A stretch of DNA of 37,070 nucleotides from Myxococcales bacterium (GTDB lineage: Bacteria; Myxococcota_A; UBA9042; JABWCM01): NCBI GenBank assembly GCA_013360285.1, contig JABWCM010000074.1, positions 1 through 37,070 of the forward strand, written 5' to 3'. The first letter of the stretch is position 1. The number at the start of each line of letters is the position of its first letter. The notes under the pieces were generated by a model that was not told the origin of the DNA, made no database searches, and saw nothing but the letters and a program-made list of their open reading frames with translations. The position numbers and the translations under genes are program-made. Below are positions 25,167-34,676 of this stretch, one piece after another.

Positions 25167-25600
25167 GAGGGAAATGGTTCGGTGTCGACGGGCACGGAGC
25201 CGGGGCGCCACTGCCGCAACCCACTCCTTATCTTTCCCAAAAAACAGCGTATATAATGGATGTCCATAGAGACCGAATCCGGCGCCGGTCACAACAATCG
25301 CCACATGCGACCGTTTACGACCTTTTATGCAAGTGATACAGTTTTTGGGTCGCATGCGGTTTTAGATGCCACGGCCGACATAGGTACGACGCCAAAACGG
25401 TCAGCGATGTTGAATTAAGATAGGACTCTACCGGATGCGAGAGTAAGAATTTGTGGGTTACGATATGCTGTTTGATGATTTTCGCGGCAACCCGATTATG
25501 AAGCACACATATCGGCGTAGTGCGGATGGATGTTTCCAGTATTTCCTTAAATAACCCCTTAGTCCGAAGTTGACGTTCCTTTACTCCTTTCGTGCAGCCA

Positions 25601-26959
25601 ATGCGGTTGATTTCAAAGCCCACAACCCTACCACACGACCGTATAGACAAAGACGCCTTGTCCGTTGTCGCCGATCTGCAACGAGCCGGTCACGTGACCT
25701 ACCTCGTGGGTGGCTGTGTACGCGATCTGTTGCTTGGCACAACGCCGAAGGATTTCGACATTGCAACAGGCGCAACCCCCAAACAAATCCGTAAATTGTT
25801 TCGCAACTGCCAAATTATCGGACGTCGATTCAAATTGGCGCATGTTTATTTCGGTCCGAAGATTCTCGAGGTAGCCACTTTCCGAGGCCGCGGTTCCATT
25901 GCGTTGGGTAACAACGAGATGGACGCCGAAGAAGTGATTGAAAGAACAAATCTATTCGGTACACCTGAACAGGATGCAAAATCTCGGGATTTTACTGTTA
26001 ATGGCTTGTTTTACGACCCGATAGCACGCACCGTAATCGATCACGTAAACGGTCAACCCGACCTCGCAAATAAACAATTACGAACCATTGGCGACCCATT
26101 CGTGCGGTTACAAGAAGATCCGGTTCGTATTCTTCGTGCGATCAAATTCTGCTCTCGGCTTGGTTTCACCATTGAAGCAGCGACCCAGCGGGCAATGCGG
26201 GAATATTCCCGGGATATCACACTGTGCCCTCCCCCTCGTGTAACCGAAGAAATTTTTCGGCTTGCCGAATCCGCGTACGCTGCCAAAGCTTTTTCCGCAA
26301 TGATCCAATTCGGTGTAATGGAAAGCGTTTTGCCGGAGGTGTACGCGTTTATCCGCGCCGCCGACCGCGACGTCCCCTTTGAAAAAACGCCATACTATCG
26401 TTTCTTGTCGGGATTGGATCGTCTGGCAACCATCAACGGCGGGGTGCCTCGCGATTTTCTTCTGACGACGTTATTTTTTCCTGTCGGCATCCATTTTTCT
26501 GGACTCAAGGGGAATCCATATCGCGAGTGGGGCAGTGTTTTTGACGAATGGTTTCGTGCAGTTGGAATACGAATGCACATGCCGACACGTCTGCGTAGCA
26601 GAATGCGCGCCATTGTGGATCTCGTACAACACATGCTTGCGGAGCCCATACCCAGTCGACCTGGGCGCACACGTACTGTATTAAGAGATTCGGTTTTCCC
26701 CATGGCACTCTGCCTTTTGCGACTTCACGTGCAGTCTTACGCCGAAGGTGCTGAGGCATACGAAAACTGGGCAACGCTCGCTCTGGATCACGGAATTGTC
26801 GCTTCACCCGAACCGTCATCGATTACGGCGGAACATCAATACAAACATACGGGAACAAAAAAGTTAGATCAGGCCGAGGAACCAACGGCAGATCGCAACG
26901 CAACACCACCCAAAGCTAAGAAACACCACCGAAGGCGAACCAAACAACGGCGTCGCTAA
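25601..26959 (+). CDS. pcnB: Poly(A) polymerase I (PcnB)
   Basis: A 452-aa class II nucleotidyltransferase. The catalytic part has 'YLVGGCVRDLLLG' and the metal-binding 'DFDIAT', followed by 'RDFTVNGLFYDP' and 'EDPVRILRAIKFCSRLGF'. The motif 'GRRFKLAHVYFG' is the one that separates bacterial poly(A) polymerases from CCA-adding enzymes. The length and the basic tail ('KKHHRRRTKQRRR') also fit PcnB. It adds poly(A) to RNA 3' ends and so promotes decay. ATG 25601 is preferred; an in-frame GTG lies nine bases upstream, and neither has a strong ribosome site. It stands alone and converges on the giant lipoprotein gene. Confidence 0.88.
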   Translation: MRLISKPTTLPHDRIDKDALSVVADLQRAGHVTYLVGGCVRDLLLGTTPKDFDIATGATPKQIRKLFRNCQIIGRRFKLAHVYFGPKILEVATFRGRGSIALGNNEMDAEEVIERTNLFGTPEQDAKSRDFTVNGLFYDPIARTVIDHVNGQPDLANKQLRTIGDPFVRLQEDPVRILRAIKFCSRLGFTIEAATQRAMREYSRDITLCPPPRVTEEIFRLAESAYAAKAFSAMIQFGVMESVLPEVYAFIRAADRDVPFEKTPYYRFLSGLDRLATINGGVPRDFLLTTLFFPVGIHFSGLKGNPYREWGSVFDEWFRAVGIRMHMPTRLRSRMRAIVDLVQHMLAEPIPSRPGRTRTVLRDSVFPMALCLLRLHVQSYAEGAEAYENWATLALDHGIVASPEPSSITAEHQYKHTGTKKLDQAEEPTADRNATPPKAKKHHRRRTKQRRR

Positions 26960-27064
26960 CTTAGCTATCCAGAATTCACACAAGCGTGAGGCTATGAACG
27001 CCGACCCATGACCAACTTCGGACATGGTGACCCGTTTTGTCCCCAACAGACAGAATGAGATCCT

Positions 27065-27130
27065 GCCTGCGGGCAAAAGAAGCTCACCGTCCCCAAATCC
27101 GTTGGCGTTTCGGCGTGTAAGCCCGCAGGC
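27065..27130. terminator. Perfect 10-bp inverted repeat between convergent genes
   Basis: GCCTGCGGGC (27065-27074) and GCCCGCAGGC (27121-27130) can form a hairpin with a 46-base loop between pcnB and the giant lipoprotein gene, which end toward each other. A terminator or RNA-end barrier is plausible; there is no T-run. Confidence 0.35.
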
Positions 27131-27213
27131 TCATGAAAATTCCGGGCTATTTCCGGCGATGATGAAGGCAATTTACGAAGGCGCTCCCCCCTTGGAGCAG
27201 GTCAGCCGAAGAG

Positions 27214-30200
27214 CTACAGATCGTCTACGCAGGTAATGGTCTCTTCCAGGCAATTGGCTTGTAAACAGGCATCAAACTCGGCCTGAGTGGTCGCTTCAAG
27301 ACAACCCGAATTGTCGAGACACAAAAACCAGTTGACGAAGGCCTGTTGAGACGCCAAATCGCCGGCGGCGATGCACGCGTCGGCACAGGCCTGCGTTGTG
27401 CATTCGACAAAACAATCGAGAATTTCCGTGCAGTTGGGACTATCTCCCCCACCACCGCCTGTACAGCCGCACTCGGCCCCACAATCGACGGTTGCCTCAT
27501 CAACACAAATGTCATCCCACGATGTGTCACAACAAAATGTGTCTAGGGTACAAACACAGGTTTCACACGCGGCATCGACACAACCCGGAGCCTCCGACGC
27601 AGCACAACAGGGTCCGTCGCCACCCGGTTCGCAAATACAACTTTCGGTACACTCCCCGAGAGCAACATCGGCGCAGGTTTGGTCCCAGGCAACGTCGCAG
27701 CAAAAGTCATCCACAACACAAACACACCCCTCACAGGTGGCATCACCGCAACCGGCGGCATCACCGGGTTCACAACATGCGCTCCCGGGACCGGTCCCGC
27801 CATCACAATTGCAGTCATCGTTGCAATCGACCGAAGCCTCTTCTACACAAATGTCGTCCCACGCCGTATCGCAACAGAACGGATCCAAGCCGCAAACACA
27901 GTCTTGACATGCGGGATCTTCGCAACCGGGGTCTTCGCTCGCGGTACAGCACGCGCCTCCCGGCGGCGTCCCACCATCACAATTGCAGGCATCGTTGCAG
28001 TCGACCGACGCTTCTTCTACACACACATCATCCCACGCCGTATCACAGCAGAAGGCATCCAAGGTGCAAACACAGTCCTGACACGCGGGATCTTCGCAAC
28101 CGGGTGTGTCGCTCGCGGTACAACAAACGCCACCGGGACCCGGACCTCCGCAGGAGCAAGAATCGCCGCATTCATTGCCGGCTTCTCCCACACAGATGTC
28201 ATCCCATGCCGTGTCGCAGCAGAACGTATCCAACGTACACACACAGTCCTGACAAACGGCATCGCCGCAGCCGGGAGTTTCGTGTGCCTCGCAACAATCA
28301 TCACCGGGTATGGCGCAATTACATTCCTCGGGACAATCCAACACCGCCTGTTCGGCACACAAGTCATCCCACATTTGGTCACAACAAACGGGGTCATTTG
28401 CACATACACAGTCGGCGCACTCTACGATTGCACATCCAGGTTCAGCACCCGCAATACAACAATCCGGTTCCGGCTCGTCGGGAAGACAAATACAGGTATC
28501 ACCGCAGGTCACGGAAGGGTCTTGTGGATCGCCACACGCAATGCCAAGTGCACAGTTGGCGCACAACTGATCCCACGCGGTATCACAGCAAAACGCATCC
28601 AAGTTGCATACACAATCTTCACATTCCGGCTCATCGGCGCAACCTGGGCCACCGTCACCAGGAAGGCAGCACCCTCCCGGAGGCAGCTCACATCCACAAA
28701 TATCACCACACTCCGCAGTTGCTTCGCCAACGCAGGTGTCATCCCAAGCTGTCGTGCAACAGAAATCGTCAAAAGCACACACACAATTCATGCAGTCGGC
28801 ATCGTCACACCCGGGAACCTCTTTGGGAACACAACATGACTCGTCAACCGGCGGACCTTCGCACCCGCAGGAATCAAAACACTCCACTCCTGCTTCGCCT
28901 ACACAAATGTCATCCCACGCGGTGTCGCAACAAAACGCGTCGAACGCACACACACACTCTTCACATGCCGGATCATTACAACCCGGCTCCTCCTTGGCTA
29001 CGCAACAATCCGAATCGCCGCATAGGTTTTCTTGTCCGGTACACTGTAAGTTAAGACAAACACCTTCCGATGTGCATTCGTCGCCATCGTCTACACACGC
29101 TGCCCCGTTGGCCACTGCCGCAAACAAACAAGCACCTGAAGCGGCATTACAACTATCTGTCGTACACAAATTGTCGTCATCACAGACAACGGCCGCACCG
29201 CCACAAGTACCTCCAGCACATTGGTCATCGATCGTACAGAAATCGCCGTCATCACAGAAGGCACCGTCTGCCACATTGGCCATCGCACATGCGCCGGTGG
29301 CCGCCTGACACGTATTTTTCATGCAAGCGGTATTGGCGCTGCCGTCACACACTACGGGTGGGGTGGTTTTGCAGGTTTTTGCCACCAGATCGCAGCTTGG
29401 TACGCCATCACATAGGTTTCCGTTGTCGGGACAATCGGCATTGGAAGCACATGTGCACACCGCTCCAATACACTGTCCACCTTGACACGCGTCAACGCCA
29501 TTACAGGATTGCCCGTCGTCACAAGTTGCCAGATTGTCGTTGGTGTTCGTACAGCCCAACGCGGGGTCACAAGCGTCGGCCGTGCAGGGATTGCCGTCGT
29601 TACAATCTTTCAACCCGCCACCTACACATGCCGAATTTTGGCATTTGTCGTTAACGGTACAGGGGTTGCCGTCATCACAAGCGCCGGCACCCGACACGTT
29701 GACGCACCCGGATGCTGGATTGCATGAGTCATTTGTACACGAGTTGTTATCGTCGCAGTCGAGGAATCCGTTCCCACCACAAGTTCCGTTGTCACAAGCA
29801 TCGTCGACGGTGCAGAAATTGCCGTCGTCGCATGGATCGCCCGATGTCGGCGTGAACACACACCCGGTTGCGATATCGCAACTGTCCGTGGTGCAGGGAT
29901 TGGAATCATCACACACCACATTTTCTGGTCCTGTGCACACGTTTTCTGCGCAGATATCACCCGAAGTACAGGCATTGCCATCGTCACATACCGCTTGATT
30001 ACTTGCATGAACACATCCAACGGCCGGGTCGCAACTATCATCTGTACACGGGTTGCTGTCATCACAGCCGAGAGCTGCACCGGGTACGCAACCGCCCTGG
30101 GAACATTTGTCGTCTACCGTGCACGCGCTTCCGTCGTCACAGGCCGCTTCGTTATTGGCATTGGAACACCCGGTCGCTGGATCACACGAATCGTCGGTAC

Positions 30201-31350
30201 ACGGATTGTTGTCATCGCACGCAGTAGTCGATCCGCCACCACACACACCGGCGTTACACTTTGTTCCCGTGGTGCACGCATTGGAATCATCGCAGGTTGC
30301 GCCATTTGCGGCGTTCGTTTCGCCACAGGTGCCGGTCTCCGGATTGCACACATTAACTTTACACAACTGGCTACTAACTTCACACTTAACTACGGTTTGC
30401 GCACCCACAATACATTTGCCGGCTTGGCATACCAACGTACCGTTACACAGATTGCCGTCTTCGAAGATGCCGCAGTCCGATGTAGCAACACAATCACAGG
30501 CGCTGGCACCACCCACACATTCGCCACTTTGACACACATCGCCCTGTGTACAAAAGTTACCGTCGCTGCAACCGGAACCGTCCGATGCCGCAGCGGTTTC
30601 ACAAGCGCCCGTGGCGGGATTGCACTCTGTCATCGTACAGGCGCCCCCGACGGACGGATCACAAACGACAACCGACGCTGAATCGAGCTGACACGCTCCC
30701 TCTACACAATGCAAAGTGCCGTTGCACAGATTGCCGTCGTCCAAAGCAACACAATCCGCGTCGGTCTCACAGCCACAAGCCGTTTCGTCGACTGCGCCAA
30801 TACATTTGCCGTCTGTGCACACATCATTCGATGTACAAGAGTTGCTGTCGTCACAGGCCGCGGTGTTTGCTTCGAAAATACATGTGCCGTTCTCCCCACA
30901 ACTATCTGCTGTGCACGGGTTTCCATCGTCGCACACCTTGGATGTGCCACCACCACAGACGCCGCCACTGCACACGGAGTCCGAGGTGCATTGGTCGCCG
31001 TCATCGCACAGTGCGAAGTCTTTCTGGTTACCAACAACACACTGACAGGTTTGCGTGTCGCACACCGCAATCTTGCACACGTCCAGGTCAACAAAAGCGT
31101 CCGTACAATCTGCGTTGGTCTCACATTGGCACGTCTTTACATCTTCATCTTTGACATCCGGATCCGGGTTCGACGTATCCTCGGGAGGATTCACGTCCTG
31201 CTCGTCAACATCGGTTGAGGCGACATCGGTAGTGGTTATATCGCTACCTCCGGTGTCTGAAGTACTGTCGTCGCTGTCATCGGGACATCCGGTCAGCAAA
31301 AAGGCGGTCACGCCGCACAAAGCGACAAGCAGCCGGTATCTTCGGTTCAT
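27214..31350 (-). CDS. Giant cysteine-rich repeat lipoprotein
   Basis: A 1378-aa lipoprotein. The signal peptide ends in 'LLTGC'; GGAGG lies six bases before ATG 31350 (an upstream TTG-type extension to 31392 is not needed). An Asp/Ser/Thr linker (about 22-70) leads to some 750 residues of short 'CDDGNPCTxDSCDPATGC' units, like repeats in eukaryote-type extracellular proteins and common in Myxococcota. Next come nine modules of about 50 residues with the pattern CC...PGC.D..C..CVC..D.FCCDTAWDDICV....C...C.C. A final 75-residue domain has helices and eight or so cysteines. It must be exported and disulphide-rich, most likely on the cell surface, as a structural, adhesive or binding protein. 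Modules 6 and 7 are nearly identical, a sign of recent duplication. Confidence 0.85.
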   Translation of the reverse strand: MNRRYRLLVALCGVTAFLLTGCPDDSDDSTSDTGGSDITTTDVASTDVDEQDVNPPEDTSNPDPDVKDEDVKTCQCETNADCTDAFVDLDVCKIAVCDTQTCQCVVGNQKDFALCDDGDQCTSDSVCSGGVCGGGTSKVCDDGNPCTADSCGENGTCIFEANTAACDDSNSCTSNDVCTDGKCIGAVDETACGCETDADCVALDDGNLCNGTLHCVEGACQLDSASVVVCDPSVGGACTMTECNPATGACETAAASDGSGCSDGNFCTQGDVCQSGECVGGASACDCVATSDCGIFEDGNLCNGTLVCQAGKCIVGAQTVVKCEVSSQLCKVNVCNPETGTCGETNAANGATCDDSNACTTGTKCNAGVCGGGSTTACDDNNPCTDDSCDPATGCSNANNEAACDDGSACTVDDKCSQGGCVPGAALGCDDSNPCTDDSCDPAVGCVHASNQAVCDDGNACTSGDICAENVCTGPENVVCDDSNPCTTDSCDIATGCVFTPTSGDPCDDGNFCTVDDACDNGTCGGNGFLDCDDNNSCTNDSCNPASGCVNVSGAGACDDGNPCTVNDKCQNSACVGGGLKDCNDGNPCTADACDPALGCTNTNDNLATCDDGQSCNGVDACQGGQCIGAVCTCASNADCPDNGNLCDGVPSCDLVAKTCKTTPPVVCDGSANTACMKNTCQAATGACAMANVADGAFCDDGDFCTIDDQCAGGTCGGAAVVCDDDNLCTTDSCNAASGACLFAAVANGAACVDDGDECTSEGVCLNLQCTGQENLCGDSDCCVAKEEPGCNDPACEECVCAFDAFCCDTAWDDICVGEAGVECFDSCGCEGPPVDESCCVPKEVPGCDDADCMNCVCAFDDFCCTTAWDDTCVGEATAECGDICGCELPPGGCCLPGDGGPGCADEPECEDCVCNLDAFCCDTAWDQLCANCALGIACGDPQDPSVTCGDTCICLPDEPEPDCCIAGAEPGCAIVECADCVCANDPVCCDQMWDDLCAEQAVLDCPEECNCAIPGDDCCEAHETPGCGDAVCQDCVCTLDTFCCDTAWDDICVGEAGNECGDSCSCGGPGPGGVCCTASDTPGCEDPACQDCVCTLDAFCCDTAWDDVCVEEASVDCNDACNCDGGTPPGGACCTASEDPGCEDPACQDCVCGLDPFCCDTAWDDICVEEASVDCNDDCNCDGGTGPGSACCEPGDAAGCGDATCEGCVCVVDDFCCDVAWDQTCADVALGECTESCICEPGGDGPCCAASEAPGCVDAACETCVCTLDTFCCDTSWDDICVDEATVDCGAECGCTGGGGGDSPNCTEILDCFVECTTQACADACIAAGDLASQQAFVNWFLCLDNSGCLEATTQAEFDACLQANCLEETITCVDDL

Positions 31351-31648
31351 GTGTTCCTCCGTGTTTTGAGCAAACACCCTACTTGCGAGCATCGCTCCGA
31401 TTCATCAATATAGAGTTTCCAATTAATACGTGTAAGCTATGTGGAGCGCAGTCGACGCTCAAAAAACAGCGCGTTAGGTTGTCAGGTTCTTGCCATATTG
31501 TCAAATAGTTGTGTAACGAATGGCGTTTTGGCGCCCGCGCACGCGAAACAAAATACCAAATGACCGAATCCTTTCGGCCCCCGTGGCCAGAACGGGCTTA
31601 AATCAAAACCGGAATGCCCCAAAGGGCTCTTTTTCTGCGTACTGGACA

Positions 31649-32323
31649 TCATCCAAGCTCTTTGTCGCGAAATCGATATCCAACGCCATGAACGGTTTGT
31701 AAAAATGCGCCAATTCTGTCGCCTAGTTTAATTCGAAGCCTCCTTATGTGAATATCAACGGTGCGACTTCCACCCTCATAGTCAAATCCCCACACCGCCG
31801 AAACGAGTTGGTCTCGGTCAAAGGCGCGCCCCCGGTGCGACACGAGATGTCGAAGGAGCGCGAACTCCCGCAGTGTTAAATTAACAGGACGTTCATCAAC
31901 ATAAGCTTGATGTTCATCAAGCAATAACCGCAACCCGTTTGCTTCCAGACATCCGGGTTTTGCGCTACCGCGAAATCCCGTGATCATTCGCGACAGGCGT
32001 AACCGCAGTTCATCATTTGCAAATGGTTTGATGATGAAGTCGTAAATCTCCGGTGTTTGATGCAACAATGCAACGCGAGCAGAATCAACCACTATCAACA
32101 ATGGTGTGCCATCGACCGCTGAGGTACGACTGAGGCGCCTAATCGCAGCGATAACCGGTAGTCCATCAGAAATTTCCAAAATGATTCCGTCGAGCGCCAT
32201 CGTGCGGTACTCGATTGGATGCATATCCGGCGACCGGCGAACCACGTCGTATTCTCCTTCCAGGGCGGCGACGATTGGAGACCGACTCGGATCAACCGCG
32301 CTGATAAGCAAAATCGTGTCCAT
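31649..32323 (-). CDS. OmpR/PhoB-type winged-helix regulator with atypical receiver
   Basis: A 224-aa response-regulator-like protein. The C-terminal DNA-binding domain (about 125-220) is a standard winged helix ('LTLREFALLRHLVSHRGRAFDRDQLVSAVWG', here split as LTLREFALLRHL and RDQLVSAVWG; 'RTVDIHIRRLRIKLGD'; 'VHGVGYRF'). The N-terminal receiver keeps the beta5 lysine (FIIKP, K99), but the beta1 acidic pair is missing ('ILLISAVDPS') and the usual phospho-Asp is Glu50 ('DGIILEISDG'). It may thus be active without phosphorylation. GAGGAG precedes ATG 32323. It starts 6 bases after the murein endopeptidase gene, so the two are co-transcribed. No histidine kinase is nearby. Confidence 0.87.
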   Translation of the reverse strand: MDTILLISAVDPSRSPIVAALEGEYDVVRRSPDMHPIEYRTMALDGIILEISDGLPVIAAIRRLSRTSAVDGTPLLIVVDSARVALLHQTPEIYDFIIKPFANDELRLRLSRMITGFRGSAKPGCLEANGLRLLLDEHQAYVDERPVNLTLREFALLRHLVSHRGRAFDRDQLVSAVWGFDYEGGSRTVDIHIRRLRIKLGDRIGAFLQTVHGVGYRFRDKELG

Positions 32324-32329
32324 AGCTCC

Positions 32330-33232
32330 TCAAGGCACACACTCGTCATCGCCGGCAGGGCAACGAAATCGCACATGAAAGTGGTCAGCGTGACCAGGTG
32401 AATGTCGCACAATTCCGGTACGGCTGGACTTTCCGTTCGGGTACTGAAAAATGCTCGTCAGGTCTTGCGGATGCCAACCAGAATCATGAGCCGCGTCATA
32501 CAACAACTTCTGCAAATCATAGTGAATAAAGAGATATTGTATCTGCCCCGTAAGCAGCAACCGTTCCAAAAGATACCACGTTTTTTCCGCATCCAATGAC
32601 TCAGCATTCATCCCCTGAAACCGTCGCAGAGGCCGATTCCCCGCCGCAAAATATCCGATATCGGCGTCTCTACCACTTTGATGGGAATTGTGGGGACTCA
32701 GCGGCCCCCCAAACTCGGCACTTAGGTCGCCGATAACCACCGGCACTGTACCAGGATACCGTAGCCCCACTTCCGCAACACCCCATGCGACCAATAACAC
32801 TGTTTCATCTGTACCAAATGGGTTTCCACCAACGTGGATCCAGCCGGGTCCCTCGAGTGGAATTGCGCGACCGTCCACCAGGCTCCCATCGTTGGGTTTT
32901 CCAATGGACCGACTGGTTTTTTCCCAATGAATGGTGCGCCACGTACCGTTGCCAGTCTGAACATGCAACGTTCCGAGAACATCAGGAGGAATGTCGGTCC
33001 CCACTGCCGGACCACTTAGCAAATCGTTTGTTGGCTTCGACGAAGGAAGCGGCAAGGGTCGTCTCGGTCCTTTGGTTGCCACCCCACAGTGCGCCAACAT
33101 GAGCACGAGCAAACCGCACACCACGATACGGGAGCGTGCCGTGGCCAACAAGGTACCAACATCGATCCAGCGCTGACCACAAACACTCACTCGAACACCA
33201 TTTTGAACTACCGGCGTTACATTCGCCCACAT
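32330..33232 (-). CDS. mepA: Penicillin-insensitive murein endopeptidase (MepA-like, peptidase family M74)
   Basis: A 300-aa zinc peptidase that cuts peptide cross-links in peptidoglycan. The motif 'GGPLSPHNSHQSGRDADIGY' (about 187-206) and 'GHADHFHVRF' near the end give the zinc ligands (His and Asp of SHxxGRDxD, and the His of HFH) found in MepA and other LAS enzymes. The N-terminus has a hydrophobic stretch ending 'LMLAHC' (C49), so it is probably a lipoprotein in the periplasm. ATG 33232 leaves a long leader before that stretch; a TTG at about 33148 would give a tidier signal peptide. It precedes the winged-helix regulator by six bases, suggesting linked control of wall turnover. Confidence 0.88.
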   Translation of the reverse strand: MWANVTPVVQNGVRVSVCGQRWIDVGTLLATARSRIVVCGLLVLMLAHCGVATKGPRRPLPLPSSKPTNDLLSGPAVGTDIPPDVLGTLHVQTGNGTWRTIHWEKTSRSIGKPNDGSLVDGRAIPLEGPGWIHVGGNPFGTDETVLLVAWGVAEVGLRYPGTVPVVIGDLSAEFGGPLSPHNSHQSGRDADIGYFAAGNRPLRRFQGMNAESLDAEKTWYLLERLLLTGQIQYLFIHYDLQKLLYDAAHDSGWHPQDLTSIFQYPNGKSSRTGIVRHSPGHADHFHVRFRCPAGDDECVP

Positions 33233-33676
33233 TTCTCATCATCCTTGGATTACTCACCCGGAATTCTCTCGAGCTTGTCGGCAAATGTGCCGGAACACCA
33301 GCAAATTCGGAAATGGTGAGAGTTTTTGCCCGCATGTATGGCAGCGCCATATTGAGGATACAAGAAGTCTACCACGCCTGAAGATGCTCGCTGATCGAGG
33401 GTCTTCACCTCAAGCTTGTGAGAAATCCGGGTTCATGATCGTGGCGTTTCCCCTGCCGACAGTCCTGATGTTTTGATTGAATTACAGGCTGTTGCGTTTA
33501 TTGCAGCCAGATTGTAACAATTCCTATTTGTGTGTCGACGCCAATGTTTCGACACTACCCCTCAAACCCATTCTGTCGAGTACACTGCGCCTGCGCGCAC
33601 CGAAAATAGCTTTGTTGGGCGTCATTTTCGTCACACAAAACAGGGCTTTGGGCGACACCAATATCCGAGGATTTGT
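33233..33676. other. 444-base spacer between divergent mepA and TRAP operons
   Basis: Promoters for both directions should lie here. Short open frames occur but none has a ribosome site or a recognisable product. I see no repeat or strong hairpin. Confidence 0.55.
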
Positions 33677-34591
33677 ATGGTCTGTTTGACCCGTATCTTT
33701 TACGTCAGTGTTCTTTTTGGGCTGCTGTATGGGTGCAATTTCACCAAATTGGCGGCAAATCAGACTGTCGATGTGTTTTATGCCGCGTCAGCATCCTTCG
33801 ACAAAGAACATGATCCAGATTTCGCAAAATCGACTGTTCTTGGAAATCTAAAGGTATTTGAGGGTTTGATGGAGGTCGTACCAGACAACCAACGGTTATT
33901 GCTTATGGCGTCCAAAAGTTTTGCAACTTACGTTTTCGGATTCGTTGAAGACGAAATGGAGCAAGTAGAACGTTACGGGGCGGAATATGACAAGCTACAG
34001 GCACGCGGAACTGATTTTTATACACGTGCGCGGGAATACGCTCTGCGCGCATTGGAACTTCGTCACGATGGAATCCGTGAACAACTGTTTGGAACCGGCG
34101 ACGAACTTCGTAAGGCCATAAACGACATGGATGAGGACGATGCAGAAGCGTTGTTTTGGTTTGGTTACGCCTGGATCGGCATTATCAACCTCCAGCTTGA
34201 TGATCCCGCGGCCATCGCGGACATGGAAAAAGTGACCGACATTCAACGGCGAGTGGTCCAGTTAAACGAACGTATCTACTTTGGCAGTCCACATCTGGTG
34301 TTGGGAGTAGCGGCAGCGGCGGTTCCCCCGGCACTTGGCGGAAACCCAGACGAGGCGTTGTTTCATTTTCAAAAAGCGATTGAGTTGACGGAAGGAAAAT
34401 TTCTCATGACGAACGTAATGATGGCGAAATATTATCACGCAATTGGCCGACCGGATCGCGACGCGTACGTTGCTGCGCTGCAAAGTGTGGTGGCCACAGA
34501 ACCTGGTATTCTGCCCGACCAGCGACTTGCAAATGAGTTGGCCCGACGCAAAGCATCACGGTGGCTGGAAAACGTCGACAGTCAATTCTAG
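33677..34591 (+). CDS. TRAP transporter T-component lipoprotein (TatT)
   Basis: A 304-aa all-helical lipoprotein of the TatT family, the TPR-like partner of TRAP substrate-binding proteins first described in Treponema pallidum (Tp0956/Tp0957). The signal peptide ends 'GLLYGC' (C20). Family features are 'LANQTVDVF'-like start, 'VPDNQRLLLMASKSFATYVFGFVEDE', seen in part, and the later helix 'HLVLGVAAAAVPPALGGNPDEALFHFQKAIEL', which in TatT lines the pore of the trimer. GAGGA lies just before ATG 33677; a longer frame to 33530 has no support. It should sit in the periplasm or outer membrane and pass ligand to DctP, whose gene follows 85 bases on. Confidence 0.88.
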   Translation: MVCLTRIFYVSVLFGLLYGCNFTKLAANQTVDVFYAASASFDKEHDPDFAKSTVLGNLKVFEGLMEVVPDNQRLLLMASKSFATYVFGFVEDEMEQVERYGAEYDKLQARGTDFYTRAREYALRALELRHDGIREQLFGTGDELRKAINDMDEDDAEALFWFGYAWIGIINLQLDDPAAIADMEKVTDIQRRVVQLNERIYFGSPHLVLGVAAAAVPPALGGNPDEALFHFQKAIELTEGKFLMTNVMMAKYYHAIGRPDRDAYVAALQSVVATEPGILPDQRLANELARRKASRWLENVDSQF

Positions 34592-34676
34592 TGGTTGAAA
34601 CAACCGGAAACCGCACCACAAAATTAACAACATCAGTTGCTTTGTTAACAAGGTATCCACTGCAGAGAGACATTAA

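Larger units (their letters stand above)
24719..25600. other. 882-base spacer between btuD and pcnB; repeats but no convincing gene
   Basis: Several short open frames cross this region, but none has a ribosome site or a recognisable product. Contents are an inverted copy and 2.6 tandem copies of a 41-bp GC-rich unit (24901-25166), and about 430 bases of plain sequence before pcnB. Confidence 0.65.

Noticed and set aside
25001..25336. Possible Ala/Arg-rich protein from the 41-bp repeats ('AAAAEASRRRRK')
   Set aside because: The repeat period is not a multiple of three, the pieces occur in several frames and on both strands, and no start signal is present.
25315..25650. Minus-strand frame of 111 codons upstream of pcnB
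   Set aside because: It overlaps the start of pcnB, has no ribosome site and no recognisable features; possibly a decayed gene, but nothing supports it.
25601..26959. CCA-adding tRNA nucleotidyltransferase as the name for this gene
   Set aside because: The 'GRRFKLAHVYFG' motif, the length and the basic tail point to poly(A) polymerase I instead.
27396..29054. Very long plus-strand open frames (over 500 codons) opposite the giant lipoprotein gene
   Set aside because: They are shadows: Cys (TGT/TGC) and Asp codons read backwards give no stop codons. Their products are His/Arg-rich without any domain, and there is no ribosome site.
31617..31640. GCCC-caaa-GGGC followed by T-rich sequence as a terminator
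   Set aside because: It is oriented for the plus strand, where no gene ends nearby, and the stem is only four pairs.
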